A stretch of DNA of 46,043 nt from an uncultured Ruminococcus sp. (GTDB taxonomy: Bacteria; Bacillota; Clostridia; Oscillospirales; Acutalibacteraceae), in contig UQQD01000014.1 in assembly GCA_900543095.1 (NCBI GenBank), positions 1 through 46,043 on the forward strand, written 5' to 3'. Made by a program: the position numbers and the translations under genes. Under the pieces are notes generated by a model that saw only the letters and a list, made by a program, of their open reading frames with translations, was not told the origin of the DNA and searched no databases. Of this stretch, positions 32,830 through 41,831 are shown piece by piece; positions within the stretch are counted from its first letter, which is position 1; each line of letters starts with the position of its first letter.

Positions 32830-34032
32830 TTATTGCTCTGCTGAGGAATCGTCCGCCGCACTGTCTTCGCTGTTCTGGGCGGCAGTTGTCGATTCAACAG
32901 CTTTGAAGAACATATTTGGTTTATAAGAATCAAGCACGGATGTGTTTGCTTCATAGTCAAGCTCTTTTGTAAGACCCTTGATATAATCGGTAAACTCGTC
33001 CTGCTTCATTGCGGTAAGTACCGATGTGTGGTTGTTTTCGTCGCCGAGATAAGAAGCGGCAGCGTCTGCAATATCATTTTTTACTAAAAGGTAATAAATT
33101 GCCGAGTCGCCTGTGCCTACCTTTACGGTAGTTGCCTTTTTGTTGTCAAGCTTTGTGAGCGCTTCTTTAAGCTCATCGCCCATAGAAAACTGATCAAGCT
33201 GTTCTGTAGAGGTTTTGGACGGATCGCTTTCAACACTGTTTTTGTCCATATAAGCTTTTACTGCGTCCGCAAAGCTGAGGTCGGAGCTGTTGATTGACTC
33301 CGCATATCCGTCAAGCTCGTCGGTGAGCTTCTTTGCATCCTCGTCAGAAAGTGCGGTATTGCTTGACTTGCCCGAATCATCTGAGGTTGTTGTATAGAGA
33401 TTTACCGGAAGATAGCTGTAATCAACATAGTTGTCAACAAAGAATTTTGTCAGATCGTCATCTGAAACAGCCTTTGAACCGCCCTCGTTATAAAGAGCCA
33501 TAAACAAAGCAGACTGTTTTGAAGAATACTCCGTTGTGCAATACTCAAAGCTTTCAAAAGAAATTCCGTATGGCTCCAAATCGTCTTTCATAGGCTTTAC
33601 ATAGCCGTACTGTGCATATTGACCTACGTTCCAATATGTTTCAGCCTGTTTCTTTGCATTCTCCATTGTTGCTTCGTCAACCGATGCGCCCTCTGTTTCA
33701 AGCTGTTGGTCAACAACGAGATAGCTCAGACACATAAGCTCTGCCTGTTCCTTAATCCAGTCTTTTGCCACGGCCTTAGTGCCGTCGTCATCGGTGATCT
33801 CCATATCAAGCCAGCTGTCTTTTGTACTGTCGTAATCATCAAGCTTTTTTGCATAGGACTCAGCCTGACTGTATGCAACATCGAGCGAATAGATATAAAC
33901 GCCGATAGCAAGCTCTTCGTCGCTTGTTTTGTATGACCATTCCTTGTTCAGGCTGCAGCCCGAAACAAAGATTGCCGACATAAGCATTAATACTGCAAGC
34001 AGCAAGGAGCCGATTCTAACACTTTGTTTCAT
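32830..34032 (-). CDS. PrsA/SurA-like lipoprotein without a clear PPIase domain
   Basis: 400 residues with a lipoprotein signal peptide; the lipobox VSGC places the lipidated Cys at residue 26. The rest is mostly helical and acidic and resembles the SurA/trigger-factor-like chaperone module that precedes the parvulin domain in PrsA foldases; I cannot find a parvulin signature. The C-terminus is an Asp/Ser/Ala-rich tail. In Clostridia a PrsA-type foldase gene commonly follows mfd, and here it starts 110 bases after mfd, which supports the reading. Likely role: folding of exported proteins outside the membrane, by inference. Confidence 0.7.
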   Translation of the reverse strand: MKQSVRIGSLLLAVLMLMSAIFVSGCSLNKEWSYKTSDEELAIGVYIYSLDVAYSQAESYAKKLDDYDSTKDSWLDMEITDDDGTKAVAKDWIKEQAELMCLSYLVVDQQLETEGASVDEATMENAKKQAETYWNVGQYAQYGYVKPMKDDLEPYGISFESFEYCTTEYSSKQSALFMALYNEGGSKAVSDDDLTKFFVDNYVDYSYLPVNLYTTTSDDSGKSSNTALSDEDAKKLTDELDGYAESINSSDLSFADAVKAYMDKNSVESDPSKTSTEQLDQFSMGDELKEALTKLDNKKATTVKVGTGDSAIYYLLVKNDIADAAASYLGDENNHTSVLTAMKQDEFTDYIKGLTKELDYEANTSVLDSYKPNMFFKAVESTTAAQNSEDSAADDSSAEQ

Positions 34033-34142
34033 ATTTTTATACCGTCCTTAAATTATGATTTGCATAGTTCTCCAAAATAGTATGCGTACTATATGATTAT
34101 ACACAAAAAATTCGCAAATGTCTATATTTTCTTTGAATTTTA

Positions 34143-37100
34143 TCAAATTTTAAAAATTTTCTTCAATTCCTCGACAGCAGAATTTCCGCTTCGGCATTTT
34201 ACGGACAAATACGGCTTTGCACCTGCGCTCAGCATAGCCTTGCCGTTCAGGGCTATCAGAAGATCCGCAACCGCCGGTGACTTTATCTCTTTAACATAAA
34301 GCAAAAGTGTATTTTCGTTTTGGCGGATTTCATAAACGCCCATTGCGTTTGCTTTGTTGCGGATAAGCGCAATGTCGATAAGTCCGAGAACCGAATCCGG
34401 AATTTCGCCGAATCGGTCTTTTAATTCGTCTTTTACATCTTGGCTGTCGTCAAGTGAACGAATATCTGCGATTCTGCGATAAACATCAAGTCTTAACGTC
34501 AGGCTTTCAATATAGCTTTCGGGAATGTGGGCGTCCATAGAAATGTCGATAAGGCAATCAATATCCTTGTCGGGCTTGTTTACTCCCTTTTCCTCATTTA
34601 CTGCTTCTTCGAGCAGTTTAAGGTACATATCATAACCAACCGACTCCATATGACCATGCTGCTGAGCACCCATAATGTTTCCCGCTCCTCTAAGCTCAAG
34701 GTCACGCATAGCTATCTTAAAGCCGCTTCCGAATTCGGTAAATTCTCGGATAGCCGACAGACGTTTTTGCTGAATTTCGGTCAGAACCTTGTTTTTTCGG
34801 AAAGTGAAGTAAGCGTAGGCTCGCCTTGCGCTTCTTCCTACACGTCCTCTTAGCTGATGAAGCTGAGAAAGTCCCATTCGGTCGGCGTTTTCAATTATAA
34901 GCGTATTTGCATTGGGCAGGTCAACACCCGTTTCTATTATAGTAGTGCAGACGAGAACGTCAATTTCCTGAGCAAGCATTTTTCGCCAAACCTCGCTCAG
35001 CTCATTTTCACGCATTTTGCCGTTTCCGATTCCAATCTTAGCTTCGGGAACAGCTTCACGAATTTTATTTGCGACCGATTCCATTGTTTCGACATCGTTG
35101 TGGAGGAAAAACACCTGTCCTCCTCGCCTCAGCTCACGCCTTATTGCCTCGTTAATTACAGCGTCATCGTGTTCGAGCACATAGGTCTGGACGGGCTGAC
35201 GATTAAGCGGCGCTTCGTTTATTACGCTCATATCACGCAGTCCGCTCATCGCCATATTAAGCGTTCTCGGAATCGGGGTTGCCGAAAGCGTCAGCACGTC
35301 AACATTTTTGCAAAGTTCTTTAAAATGCTCCTTCTGGGTAACACCGAAACGCTGTTCCTCGTCGATTATCGCAAGTCCGAGGTCACGAAATTCAACGTCC
35401 TTTTGCACAAGACGGTGTGTTCCAACAATCATATCTATCTCGCCGTGCTTGAGCTTTTGCAAAATCTCCTTTTGCTCCTTTGCGCTTTTAAAACGCGAGA
35501 GAAGCTCCACCCTTATCGGATAGCCTTCAAACCTTTTGGTAACCGTTTGATAATGCTGCCATGCAAGGATAGTTGTAGGGCAGAGAAAAGCGCATTGTTT
35601 TGAGTCGGCAACACACTTGAATGCCGCTCTGAGTGCTACCTCGGTTTTGCCAAAGCCCACGTCGCCGCACAAAAGTCTGTCCATAGGTGCGCTTTTTTCC
35701 ATATCGTGCTTTATCTCGGAGGCGCAGGTAAGCTGGTCGGGAGTTTCCTCATACTCAAATTTCGCCTCGAAATCTCGCTGCCACTCGTTATCATGCGAAA
35801 AAGCATAACCCTTTGATTTCATTCGTGCGGAATAGAGCGCAATAAGCTCCTTTGCAATATCCTTTACCGAGGACTTTACCTTTGCCTTTGCTTTTTGCCA
35901 GTCCTGAGAACCCAGCCGACTGAGCTTTATGCGTGAGTTTTCCTGAGGTCCGATATACTTTGCAACCATATCAAGCTGAGTTACGGGCACATACAGCACG
36001 TCGCCCTTTGCATAGTCAATCTTGATATAGTCCTTGGTTATTCCGTGGGTGTCAATTTTGCGAATACCGCTGAAAACGCCTATTCCGTGAACATTGTGAA
36101 CAACATAATCGCCTGCCGAAAGCTCGGACAGACTGTATATTTCCTGACCGTTTTTCGGTTTTTTACGTTTTCGTGTTTCGACCTTATAAGCCGCCTGACC
36201 GTAGGTTATCAAGAAGAATTTGTCGCTCAAAAGCTCAAAGCCCGAGCTTAAAGCCCCGTCCGTTACAAGGAGCTTTCCGCTCTGAACCGAGTCAATCGTT
36301 TTGCTGTACAAGGCGTTGTAGCCGTCAGAAACAAGGCTCTGCACAAGATTTTTTGCGGATTTATCCGTTCCGGCAAGTATAACGCCGCAGCGGTCGGGCG
36401 CAAAAAGCCCCTGCAAATCCTCACACAACTGCTTATACGAGCCGTTCCACTGCGCCAGCTTGTTTGATGAAAAGCTGACCGCCGTGCCGAGGTTAAGCGG
36501 TATTGAGCCGTGAAGAAAGCTTTCAAGCACAATAGTACCATGTGCATTCAAAAATTCAAGGCACTCGTTTTGTGTAAGCGAAAAGCGTTCAAAACCTCTG
36601 CACAAGGTGCCGTCCTCAAAGCACTGCTTAATCATTTCGTTGTTCTGAAACTCCGTTGATTTCAGCCTGTCCTGTACTCTTGCAAATTCAGAGGCAAAAA
36701 ACAGCGAATTTCGGCTGAAATAATCAAGCAGACACTGCGGCTTGTCATATATCTGATTTATAAATTTGTCGCCGTTTGCGGGTACGGCGCCGTTTTTGAT
36801 AAGCTCGGCTTCGGCATACAGCTTTTCACGAGCCTTCGGCGCACCTCTGCCCCGCAAAAGTTCTGCCTTATGAATAATTTTGTCGGCAAGCGCATCATTA
36901 TCTTCAATTATAATTTCTGTGGACGGCGTCAGCCTTATTTTTCCTGCCTTTTTAAAGCGCCGCTGAGTTTCCGTGTCAAAATAGCTCAGGTCGGTTATCT
37001 CATCGCCCCAAAATTCCGCTCTGACCGGATATTCACTGTCAGGCATAAAAAAGTCGAGTATTCCGCCTCTCAGCGAAAACTGACCGTTGCCGTCAACTGC

Positions 37101-37601
37101 GTCAAAGCGCTCATAGCCAAGCAGCGCAAGTGCCCTTACCGCCCTTTCTATCGCAATTTCCCTGCCCTCTTCAAGCACAAGGGTGCTGTCCCGAAGAACC
37201 TTTTGCGGAACGGTAAGCTGACAGGCGGCGTCGGCGCAGGTCACCACAACGTCGCACTCGCCCTCGCAAAGCTTTAACAGCACCTTTAGGCGCGTGTGCT
37301 CATATTCGTGCGACTTGCTTTGAAGGTCAATAAAATTGTAGTCGCGCACCGGATAGAACATTGCCCTTGCGCCCATACTGCACAAATCGTTGCAAAGCGT
37401 CTGCGCCTCCTTTTCATCGGAGGCAATGCAAAGAGCCGTGACATTTTTGGCACGGCACATTGAATAAATTATATATGCTTTGCTGACGGAGGTAAGCCCC
37501 GAAACGCAAAGCGAGCTTCCCGTTTTGGCGTTTTTCAGCAGAGTTTTAAACGCTTCGTTCTGCTTTAAAACGTCAACTAAAAAATTCATTTTATCGCTCA
37601 T
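34143..37601 (-). CDS. mfd: Transcription-repair coupling factor Mfd
   Basis: DNA translocase that removes stalled RNA polymerase and recruits UvrA; 1152 residues. Start at 37601 because AAAAGAG lies 7 bases upstream. Order: a UvrB-like N-terminal region, the RNA polymerase interaction domain (ELSAGDYVVHNVHGIGVF to VLYVPVTQLDMVAKYIG), the superfamily 2 helicase core with motif I GDVGFGKTE (~residue 645), DEEQ box in IIDEEQRFGV and the RecG-like TRG region, and a C-terminal regulatory domain. Its position between pth and a PrsA-like gene is the common clostridial order. Confidence 0.96.
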   Translation of the reverse strand: MSDKMNFLVDVLKQNEAFKTLLKNAKTGSSLCVSGLTSVSKAYIIYSMCRAKNVTALCIASDEKEAQTLCNDLCSMGARAMFYPVRDYNFIDLQSKSHEYEHTRLKVLLKLCEGECDVVVTCADAACQLTVPQKVLRDSTLVLEEGREIAIERAVRALALLGYERFDAVDGNGQFSLRGGILDFFMPDSEYPVRAEFWGDEITDLSYFDTETQRRFKKAGKIRLTPSTEIIIEDNDALADKIIHKAELLRGRGAPKAREKLYAEAELIKNGAVPANGDKFINQIYDKPQCLLDYFSRNSLFFASEFARVQDRLKSTEFQNNEMIKQCFEDGTLCRGFERFSLTQNECLEFLNAHGTIVLESFLHGSIPLNLGTAVSFSSNKLAQWNGSYKQLCEDLQGLFAPDRCGVILAGTDKSAKNLVQSLVSDGYNALYSKTIDSVQSGKLLVTDGALSSGFELLSDKFFLITYGQAAYKVETRKRKKPKNGQEIYSLSELSAGDYVVHNVHGIGVFSGIRKIDTHGITKDYIKIDYAKGDVLYVPVTQLDMVAKYIGPQENSRIKLSRLGSQDWQKAKAKVKSSVKDIAKELIALYSARMKSKGYAFSHDNEWQRDFEAKFEYEETPDQLTCASEIKHDMEKSAPMDRLLCGDVGFGKTEVALRAAFKCVADSKQCAFLCPTTILAWQHYQTVTKRFEGYPIRVELLSRFKSAKEQKEILQKLKHGEIDMIVGTHRLVQKDVEFRDLGLAIIDEEQRFGVTQKEHFKELCKNVDVLTLSATPIPRTLNMAMSGLRDMSVINEAPLNRQPVQTYVLEHDDAVINEAIRRELRRGGQVFFLHNDVETMESVANKIREAVPEAKIGIGNGKMRENELSEVWRKMLAQEIDVLVCTTIIETGVDLPNANTLIIENADRMGLSQLHQLRGRVGRSARRAYAYFTFRKNKVLTEIQQKRLSAIREFTEFGSGFKIAMRDLELRGAGNIMGAQQHGHMESVGYDMYLKLLEEAVNEEKGVNKPDKDIDCLIDISMDAHIPESYIESLTLRLDVYRRIADIRSLDDSQDVKDELKDRFGEIPDSVLGLIDIALIRNKANAMGVYEIRQNENTLLLYVKEIKSPAVADLLIALNGKAMLSAGAKPYLSVKCRSGNSAVEELKKIFKI

Positions 37602-37717
37602 TTGTGAACTCTTTTCTATACATATTGCATAGGCGGACAACGCCCTTTAAAGCCTTAAATAATAAACGTTGATTAAAGCTGCAAGCGCATTATGCTTTGT
37701 TGAAATATGACTATTTG

Positions 37718-38311
37718 TCAGTTGTACAGATTCATTGCTCGGTCGATTTTTCCGCCGACAATAAGCTCTACTGCGTCGGCGGCGTTGTCAAACATCTTTT
37801 CAAGGAGCTTTCCCTCGTCCTTGGAAAATCTTGAAAGCACCCAGTCGGCTAAATCCCAGTCGGGGCTCGGCTTTGCGCCTATACCTATCTTTATACGCGG
37901 AAAATTGTCACTGCCGCTTAGATAGATTATGCTTCGCATACCCTTTTGACCGCCGTCGCTGCCCTTTGAACGAATACGCATTTTGCCTACGTCAAGTGAT
38001 ATATCGTCAAACACCACAATCACGTTTTCGGGTGGTATTTTGTAAAAGTTCATAGCCTCGACAACTGCCTGACCGCTGTTATTCATATAGGTTGTGGGCT
38101 TCATCAGCAGAACCTTTTTTCCGCCTATCTTACATTCGCCCGTAAAGCTTTTGTACTTTATTCTGTTGACCTTGCAATCAAATTTTTCGGCAATATGGTC
38201 AAGCGCAAGCCAACCTGTATTATGGCGTGTGTTCTCGTATTTTTTGTCAGGGTTGCCAAGCCCTGCAACAATGTATTCGACCGAACCGCCGAATGTTTTC
38301 TTGTTAAACAT
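37718..38311 (-). CDS. pth: Peptidyl-tRNA hydrolase
   Basis: Releases tRNA from peptidyl-tRNA dropped by ribosomes; 197 residues. The active-site His 30 in ENTRHNTGW, the motif KPTTYMNNSGQAV and the substrate-binding Asp and Asn in VVFDDISLDVGKMRIR and SDGGQKGMRSI are present. The first ~11 residues (MFNKKTFGGSV) extend beyond the usual start near YIVAGLGNP; no better start codon lies inside, and the ribosome binding site is weak. It precedes mfd by 116 bases on the same strand. Confidence 0.94.
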   Translation of the reverse strand: MFNKKTFGGSVEYIVAGLGNPDKKYENTRHNTGWLALDHIAEKFDCKVNRIKYKSFTGECKIGGKKVLLMKPTTYMNNSGQAVVEAMNFYKIPPENVIVVFDDISLDVGKMRIRSKGSDGGQKGMRSIIYLSGSDNFPRIKIGIGAKPSPDWDLADWVLSRFSKDEGKLLEKMFDNAADAVELIVGGKIDRAMNLYN

Positions 38312-38376
38312 AGTATATCCCGCACTTTTTATAGAAATATCTGTTTTGTTTCCTTTTAACTTATTAATTCAAAGCA

Positions 38377-39618
38377 TTAAACTTTTCCGAAATTAAGAAC
38401 TACCCAATCGTCATCACCGAGATGATACGGAGTTTTGCAATACGGGCAGTTGTGTTCCCTCGTGGCGTCAAAGCTTGCTCCGCAGCCTCTGCATTCAACT
38501 CTTTTGAGAGAAAAATCAGGGTTTTGCAATGTATGTATATTACGGCAGACATTAATGCGAAACACGTCGTTTCTTCGGCGAATCGAATTACCTTTTATAA
38601 CATAATCCTTGGTATAGATATTCATATCCACATAACAGTAGTTACCGTTTATGTTAAACGAGTTCAGCCTGATTACACCCGTAAAATCAACGTCGATTAT
38701 ATCCTTAAATCTGTTTTCGGCAGGTCTGCCCTCATAAACGGCAAGGTTTGAATAATCGTCGCTGAATATCATCATCTTCATTAATGAAATAATTTTACCC
38801 ACAAAATATTCATATGAAAAATTATTGTCTATCTGCTTCATACATTTTGAAAGATTGCGCTTAGCGGAATACAGTCTGCCCATACTCGGAATAGATAAAA
38901 TTGATTTTACAACTAATCTTGTCACAAGCTGCATTGCCCATAAAATATAACCGGCAAAAGCTCCTGTAAAGGTTGCGGCAATTATGCTGAAAATATAGGA
39001 AAACGACATTCCGAGATTTTTATAATTTGCAATTCCAAAATATACCGCAAGCGCTGCAGCGGGTATTAACGTCCACAAAAGCAAGGCCTTTGCCATACTC
39101 TTTCTGTTTTCGGCATAGTCGTCAACAAAAAGGTAATTCGTTACCTTCGGGAAAAGATCGTTCATTATAAATTTTGTTTTGCAATGCGGACAACCGCCGA
39201 GCAGGGTTTTTATATCGCTGATTGCTCCGCAGTTGGGACAACAGCATACTGCATCGGCATCTTGATTAAGCAAACGCGTAATCATAGTATAAAACATTCT
39301 GTTTCTTTTATATTTTGATGTCCTTGAACCGCTTTTGTAAAATATCTTAGTCAATTTGTAGTGAGCCACCGAAGTTGTGCTCTTAAAGTTTCCGTTGTCT
39401 TTATTACCGCCGAATGTGAAAACATCGTCAAGTCCTTTTCCTCTTGATTTAAACTTATAATCTGCGGTTATGCCGTTTGATTGAAGCCTTTTGTGCTGAA
39501 GTCCCATAGAATAACCAAGGTCAAGCGAGGCAGTGTCGGGGGTTTTTCCGCTTTTGCCCCATTCTTTCAATTCACTTTCAAATTGATTAAAAATTTGTTC
39601 GTTGCTTGTTGTTTCCAT
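38377..39618 (-). CDS. Membrane protein with two zinc-ribbon motifs, unknown function
   Basis: 413 residues, not assigned to a named family. It has two zinc-ribbon-like Cys pairs: CPNCG...CPHCK near residue 122-141 and CRGCG...CPYCK near the C-terminus. Between them are two or three membrane helices (ALLLWTLIPAAALAVYFG and a second around SYIFSIIAATFTGAFAGYI) and a mixed alpha/beta region (FKDIIDVDFTGVIRLNSF) that resembles Tim44-like membrane-associated domains. GAGGGG precedes the ATG. It lies between prs and pth, where other Clostridia often have no gene, so it is probably lineage specific. Confidence 0.75.
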   Translation of the reverse strand: METTSNEQIFNQFESELKEWGKSGKTPDTASLDLGYSMGLQHKRLQSNGITADYKFKSRGKGLDDVFTFGGNKDNGNFKSTTSVAHYKLTKIFYKSGSRTSKYKRNRMFYTMITRLLNQDADAVCCCPNCGAISDIKTLLGGCPHCKTKFIMNDLFPKVTNYLFVDDYAENRKSMAKALLLWTLIPAAALAVYFGIANYKNLGMSFSYIFSIIAATFTGAFAGYILWAMQLVTRLVVKSILSIPSMGRLYSAKRNLSKCMKQIDNNFSYEYFVGKIISLMKMMIFSDDYSNLAVYEGRPAENRFKDIIDVDFTGVIRLNSFNINGNYCYVDMNIYTKDYVIKGNSIRRRNDVFRINVCRNIHTLQNPDFSLKRVECRGCGASFDATREHNCPYCKTPYHLGDDDWVVLNFGKV

Positions 39619-39658
39619 AAATTCCCCTCAAACACATTTGCAGAAGTCAAAACATTAT

Positions 39659-39690
39659 GGCGGGTTTTTTACGACCCGCCTTGTTTTTAA
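39659..39690. terminator. Hairpin between prs and the zinc-ribbon gene
   Basis: Stem GGCGGGT / ACCCGCC with an 8-base loop. The T-rich tail (TTGTTTTTAAA) is on the plus strand, where no gene ends; on the minus strand the following bases ATAATGTTTTG make only a weak terminator for prs. Confidence 0.5.
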
Positions 39691-39733
39691 ATATTGTATT
39701 CCGATTTAACGAAATAATTTGTCGCTATTTGTA

Positions 39734-40693
39734 TCAGCCGAATGCAGCGGTAAACGGTTTGTCGTTATAGATTCTTGCAATAGCTTCGGCAAATGTCGGA
39801 GCAACCGGAAGAATAGTAAACTTGTCTATCATCTTTTCTTCGGGAACAGGGATAGTGTCAAGCAAAACAACTTCCTTGATTGCGCTGTTCTTGATTCTCT
39901 CAACGGCAGGGCCTGACAAAACCGCGTGAGTTGCACAAGCATAAACCTCAGTTGCGCCGCCCTTTTCAACTATTGCATTTGCGGCGTTGCAAAGTGTTCC
40001 TGCTGTGTCAATCATATCGTCAACAAGGATTACCTTTTTGCCCCTTGCGTCACCGATTATGTTCATAACCTCACACACATTTGCCTTTGGTCTGCGCTTG
40101 TCGATGATTGCAAGGCTTGCGCCGATTCTTGAAGCAAAGTTCCTCGAACGTGTAACCGAACCGAGGTCAGGAGAAACTACAACATAATCGTCGGGGTTGC
40201 CGCCGATTTTTTCACGCATATGATTTGCAAGAATAGAAGCGCCCTTTAGGTGGTCAACGGGGATATTGAAAAAGCCCTGAATCTGGTTTGCGTGAAGATC
40301 CATCGTGAGCACACGGTCAGCGCCTGCGGTCGTGATGATGTCGGCGCAGAGCTTTGCCGAGATCGGATCTCTTGCCTTAGCCTTTCTGTCCTGCCTTGCA
40401 TAGCCGAAATACGGCATAACTGCGGTAATTCTTGCTGCGGAAGCACGCTTCATTGCGTCAATCATTATAAGCATTTCCATAAGATTGTCGTTTACGGGCG
40501 TGCAGGTTGACTGTACGATAAAGCAGTCGCTGCCGCGAACGGATTCGTGCAGAGAAACAGCAATTTCGCCGTCAGAGAAATGAGTGCAGTCACTCTTGCC
40601 GAGCGGCAAGCCGAGACAGCCTGCTATTCCCTGAGCTACATCAACATTTGAATTGCCGGAGAAAATTTTGATGTCCTTACCGTGAAAATTCAT
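39734..40693 (-). CDS. prs: Ribose-phosphate pyrophosphokinase
   Basis: Makes PRPP from ribose-5-phosphate and ATP for nucleotide, His and Trp synthesis; 319 residues, the class I length. The N-terminal KIFSGNSNVDVAQGIAGCLGL, the ATP loop YFGYARQDRK, the catalytic flexible loop and the PRPP-binding signature VILVDDMIDTAGTLCNAA are intact. AAAGGAG precedes the ATG. The gene follows the glmU-like gene by 70 bases, the usual glmU-prs pairing in Firmicutes. Confidence 0.96.
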   Translation of the reverse strand: MNFHGKDIKIFSGNSNVDVAQGIAGCLGLPLGKSDCTHFSDGEIAVSLHESVRGSDCFIVQSTCTPVNDNLMEMLIMIDAMKRASAARITAVMPYFGYARQDRKAKARDPISAKLCADIITTAGADRVLTMDLHANQIQGFFNIPVDHLKGASILANHMREKIGGNPDDYVVVSPDLGSVTRSRNFASRIGASLAIIDKRRPKANVCEVMNIIGDARGKKVILVDDMIDTAGTLCNAANAIVEKGGATEVYACATHAVLSGPAVERIKNSAIKEVVLLDTIPVPEEKMIDKFTILPVAPTFAEAIARIYNDKPFTAAFG

Positions 40694-40763
40694 TGTAAAT
40701 ACTCCTTTGATTTGTTTATGCTGAATTCATATTTGACTGATTAATATTATGCCCTGAAAAAAA

Positions 40764-41519
40764 TTACAATTTACAGGAATAACCCTTTTGCCTTGCTATA
40801 TTGTTAAGTTCTTCAAGTTGTGCGGGGTCGTTTGCACCGAGTACGGTGTCACTGCATTCTGCGGTGTAGGCTTCAACCCTTTTGCCGTCGGAAAGCAAAA
40901 GCTTTATTGCGTCGGGAAGATAATATTCGCCTGCTTTATTGTTTGATTTTATCCTGCCGAGTACCGACAAAAGCTGTTTGCAGTCAAACCAAAATCCGCC
41001 CGAATTAACTTCATCTATTTTAAGCGTTTCTTCGTCTGCGTCCTTTTGCTCAATAATTGCCTTAAGGCTGCCGTCATCGGCTCTGACTATTCTTCCGTAG
41101 CCGGTCGGATCGCCGACCTTTGCCGAAATTACGGTAGCCGAGCTTTGACTTTCAGTGTGCTTATCAAGCGATTTCATTATGGTATCGGCTGTCATAAACG
41201 GAGCGTCGCCGTTGAGTATAACAACGTTTCCGTCGTGCTTTTCAAGAAAATCCTTTGCCATCATAACAGCGTGTCCCGTTCCGAGTCTTTCTGCCTGAAA
41301 AACGCTGCTGACCTCAAAATCAAGAGTACCGATAAAATCCTCAATACATTCTTTTTTATAACCCTTAACAATGCATATGTCGTTTATTCCGGCTTCTTTA
41401 AGGGCGGAAATAACCCACAAAAGCATAGGCTTTTCAAGCACCAAAGAAAGTGTTTTTGGCTTGTCGGACTTCATTCGTTTACCCTCGCCGCCCGCAAGGA
41501 TTATGGCACAATTATCCAT
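40764..41519 (-). CDS. Short GlmU-like nucleotidyltransferase (uridylyltransferase domain only)
   Basis: 251 residues covering just the N-terminal half of GlmU (normally ~455). The nucleotide loop reads LAGGEGKRMKSDKPK, and QAERLGTGHAVMMA, LNGDAPFM and GYGRIVRADDGSLKAIIEQKDA match the GlcNAc-1-phosphate uridylyltransferase domain. The frame ends in a clean stop (GYSCKL) and the 70 bases to prs contain no left-handed beta helix, so the acetyltransferase half is absent, not frame-shifted. GAGAGGTT precedes the ATG. Its place next to prs is that of glmU; acetylation of glucosamine-1-phosphate would need another enzyme. Confidence 0.85.
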   Translation of the reverse strand: MDNCAIILAGGEGKRMKSDKPKTLSLVLEKPMLLWVISALKEAGINDICIVKGYKKECIEDFIGTLDFEVSSVFQAERLGTGHAVMMAKDFLEKHDGNVVILNGDAPFMTADTIMKSLDKHTESQSSATVISAKVGDPTGYGRIVRADDGSLKAIIEQKDADEETLKIDEVNSGGFWFDCKQLLSVLGRIKSNNKAGEYYLPDAIKLLLSDGKRVEAYTAECSDTVLGANDPAQLEELNNIARQKGYSCKL

Positions 41520-41740
41520 CGGTAACCTCTCAAATATATTATTCCGCAGTGCGTTTTACACTGATATTTGCACACTAAAACATAATATTATTATCGCACA
41601 AAAAATACAAATTTCAAGTGGAATTTACAAAAATACGGTATTTATGAACATTTTAAACGATTTATACAATATTGATGAAAATAATTTCTGTTTTTTATTA
41701 GAAAAAATTTCAAAAAAATGTAGCTATTTTTACATTTGTT

Positions 41741-41749
41741 TGATATAAT
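41741..41749 (+). promoter_or_regulatory. ppdK promoter (extended -10)
   Basis: TGATATAAT is a perfect extended -10 element, with no good -35. Transcription would start near 41757, about 75 bases before the start codon. The rest of the 41520-41831 gap is AT-rich and shows no gene. Confidence 0.6.
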
Positions 41750-41831
41750 AAGATTTAGGCTTATACAAGGTGGCAGGATTTTACAGTTTGTGTCACAGCC
41801 GTATATTTTAAATTATAGGAGGTTTACCGGT

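Noticed and set aside
34857..35603. A 248-codon open frame on the plus strand
   Set aside because: Antisense to the helicase core of mfd; composition is that of a shadow frame.
40694..41519. Frameshift that truncated glmU
   Set aside because: Only 70 bases separate the stop from prs, too little for a lost acetyltransferase domain, and no remnant can be read in other frames.
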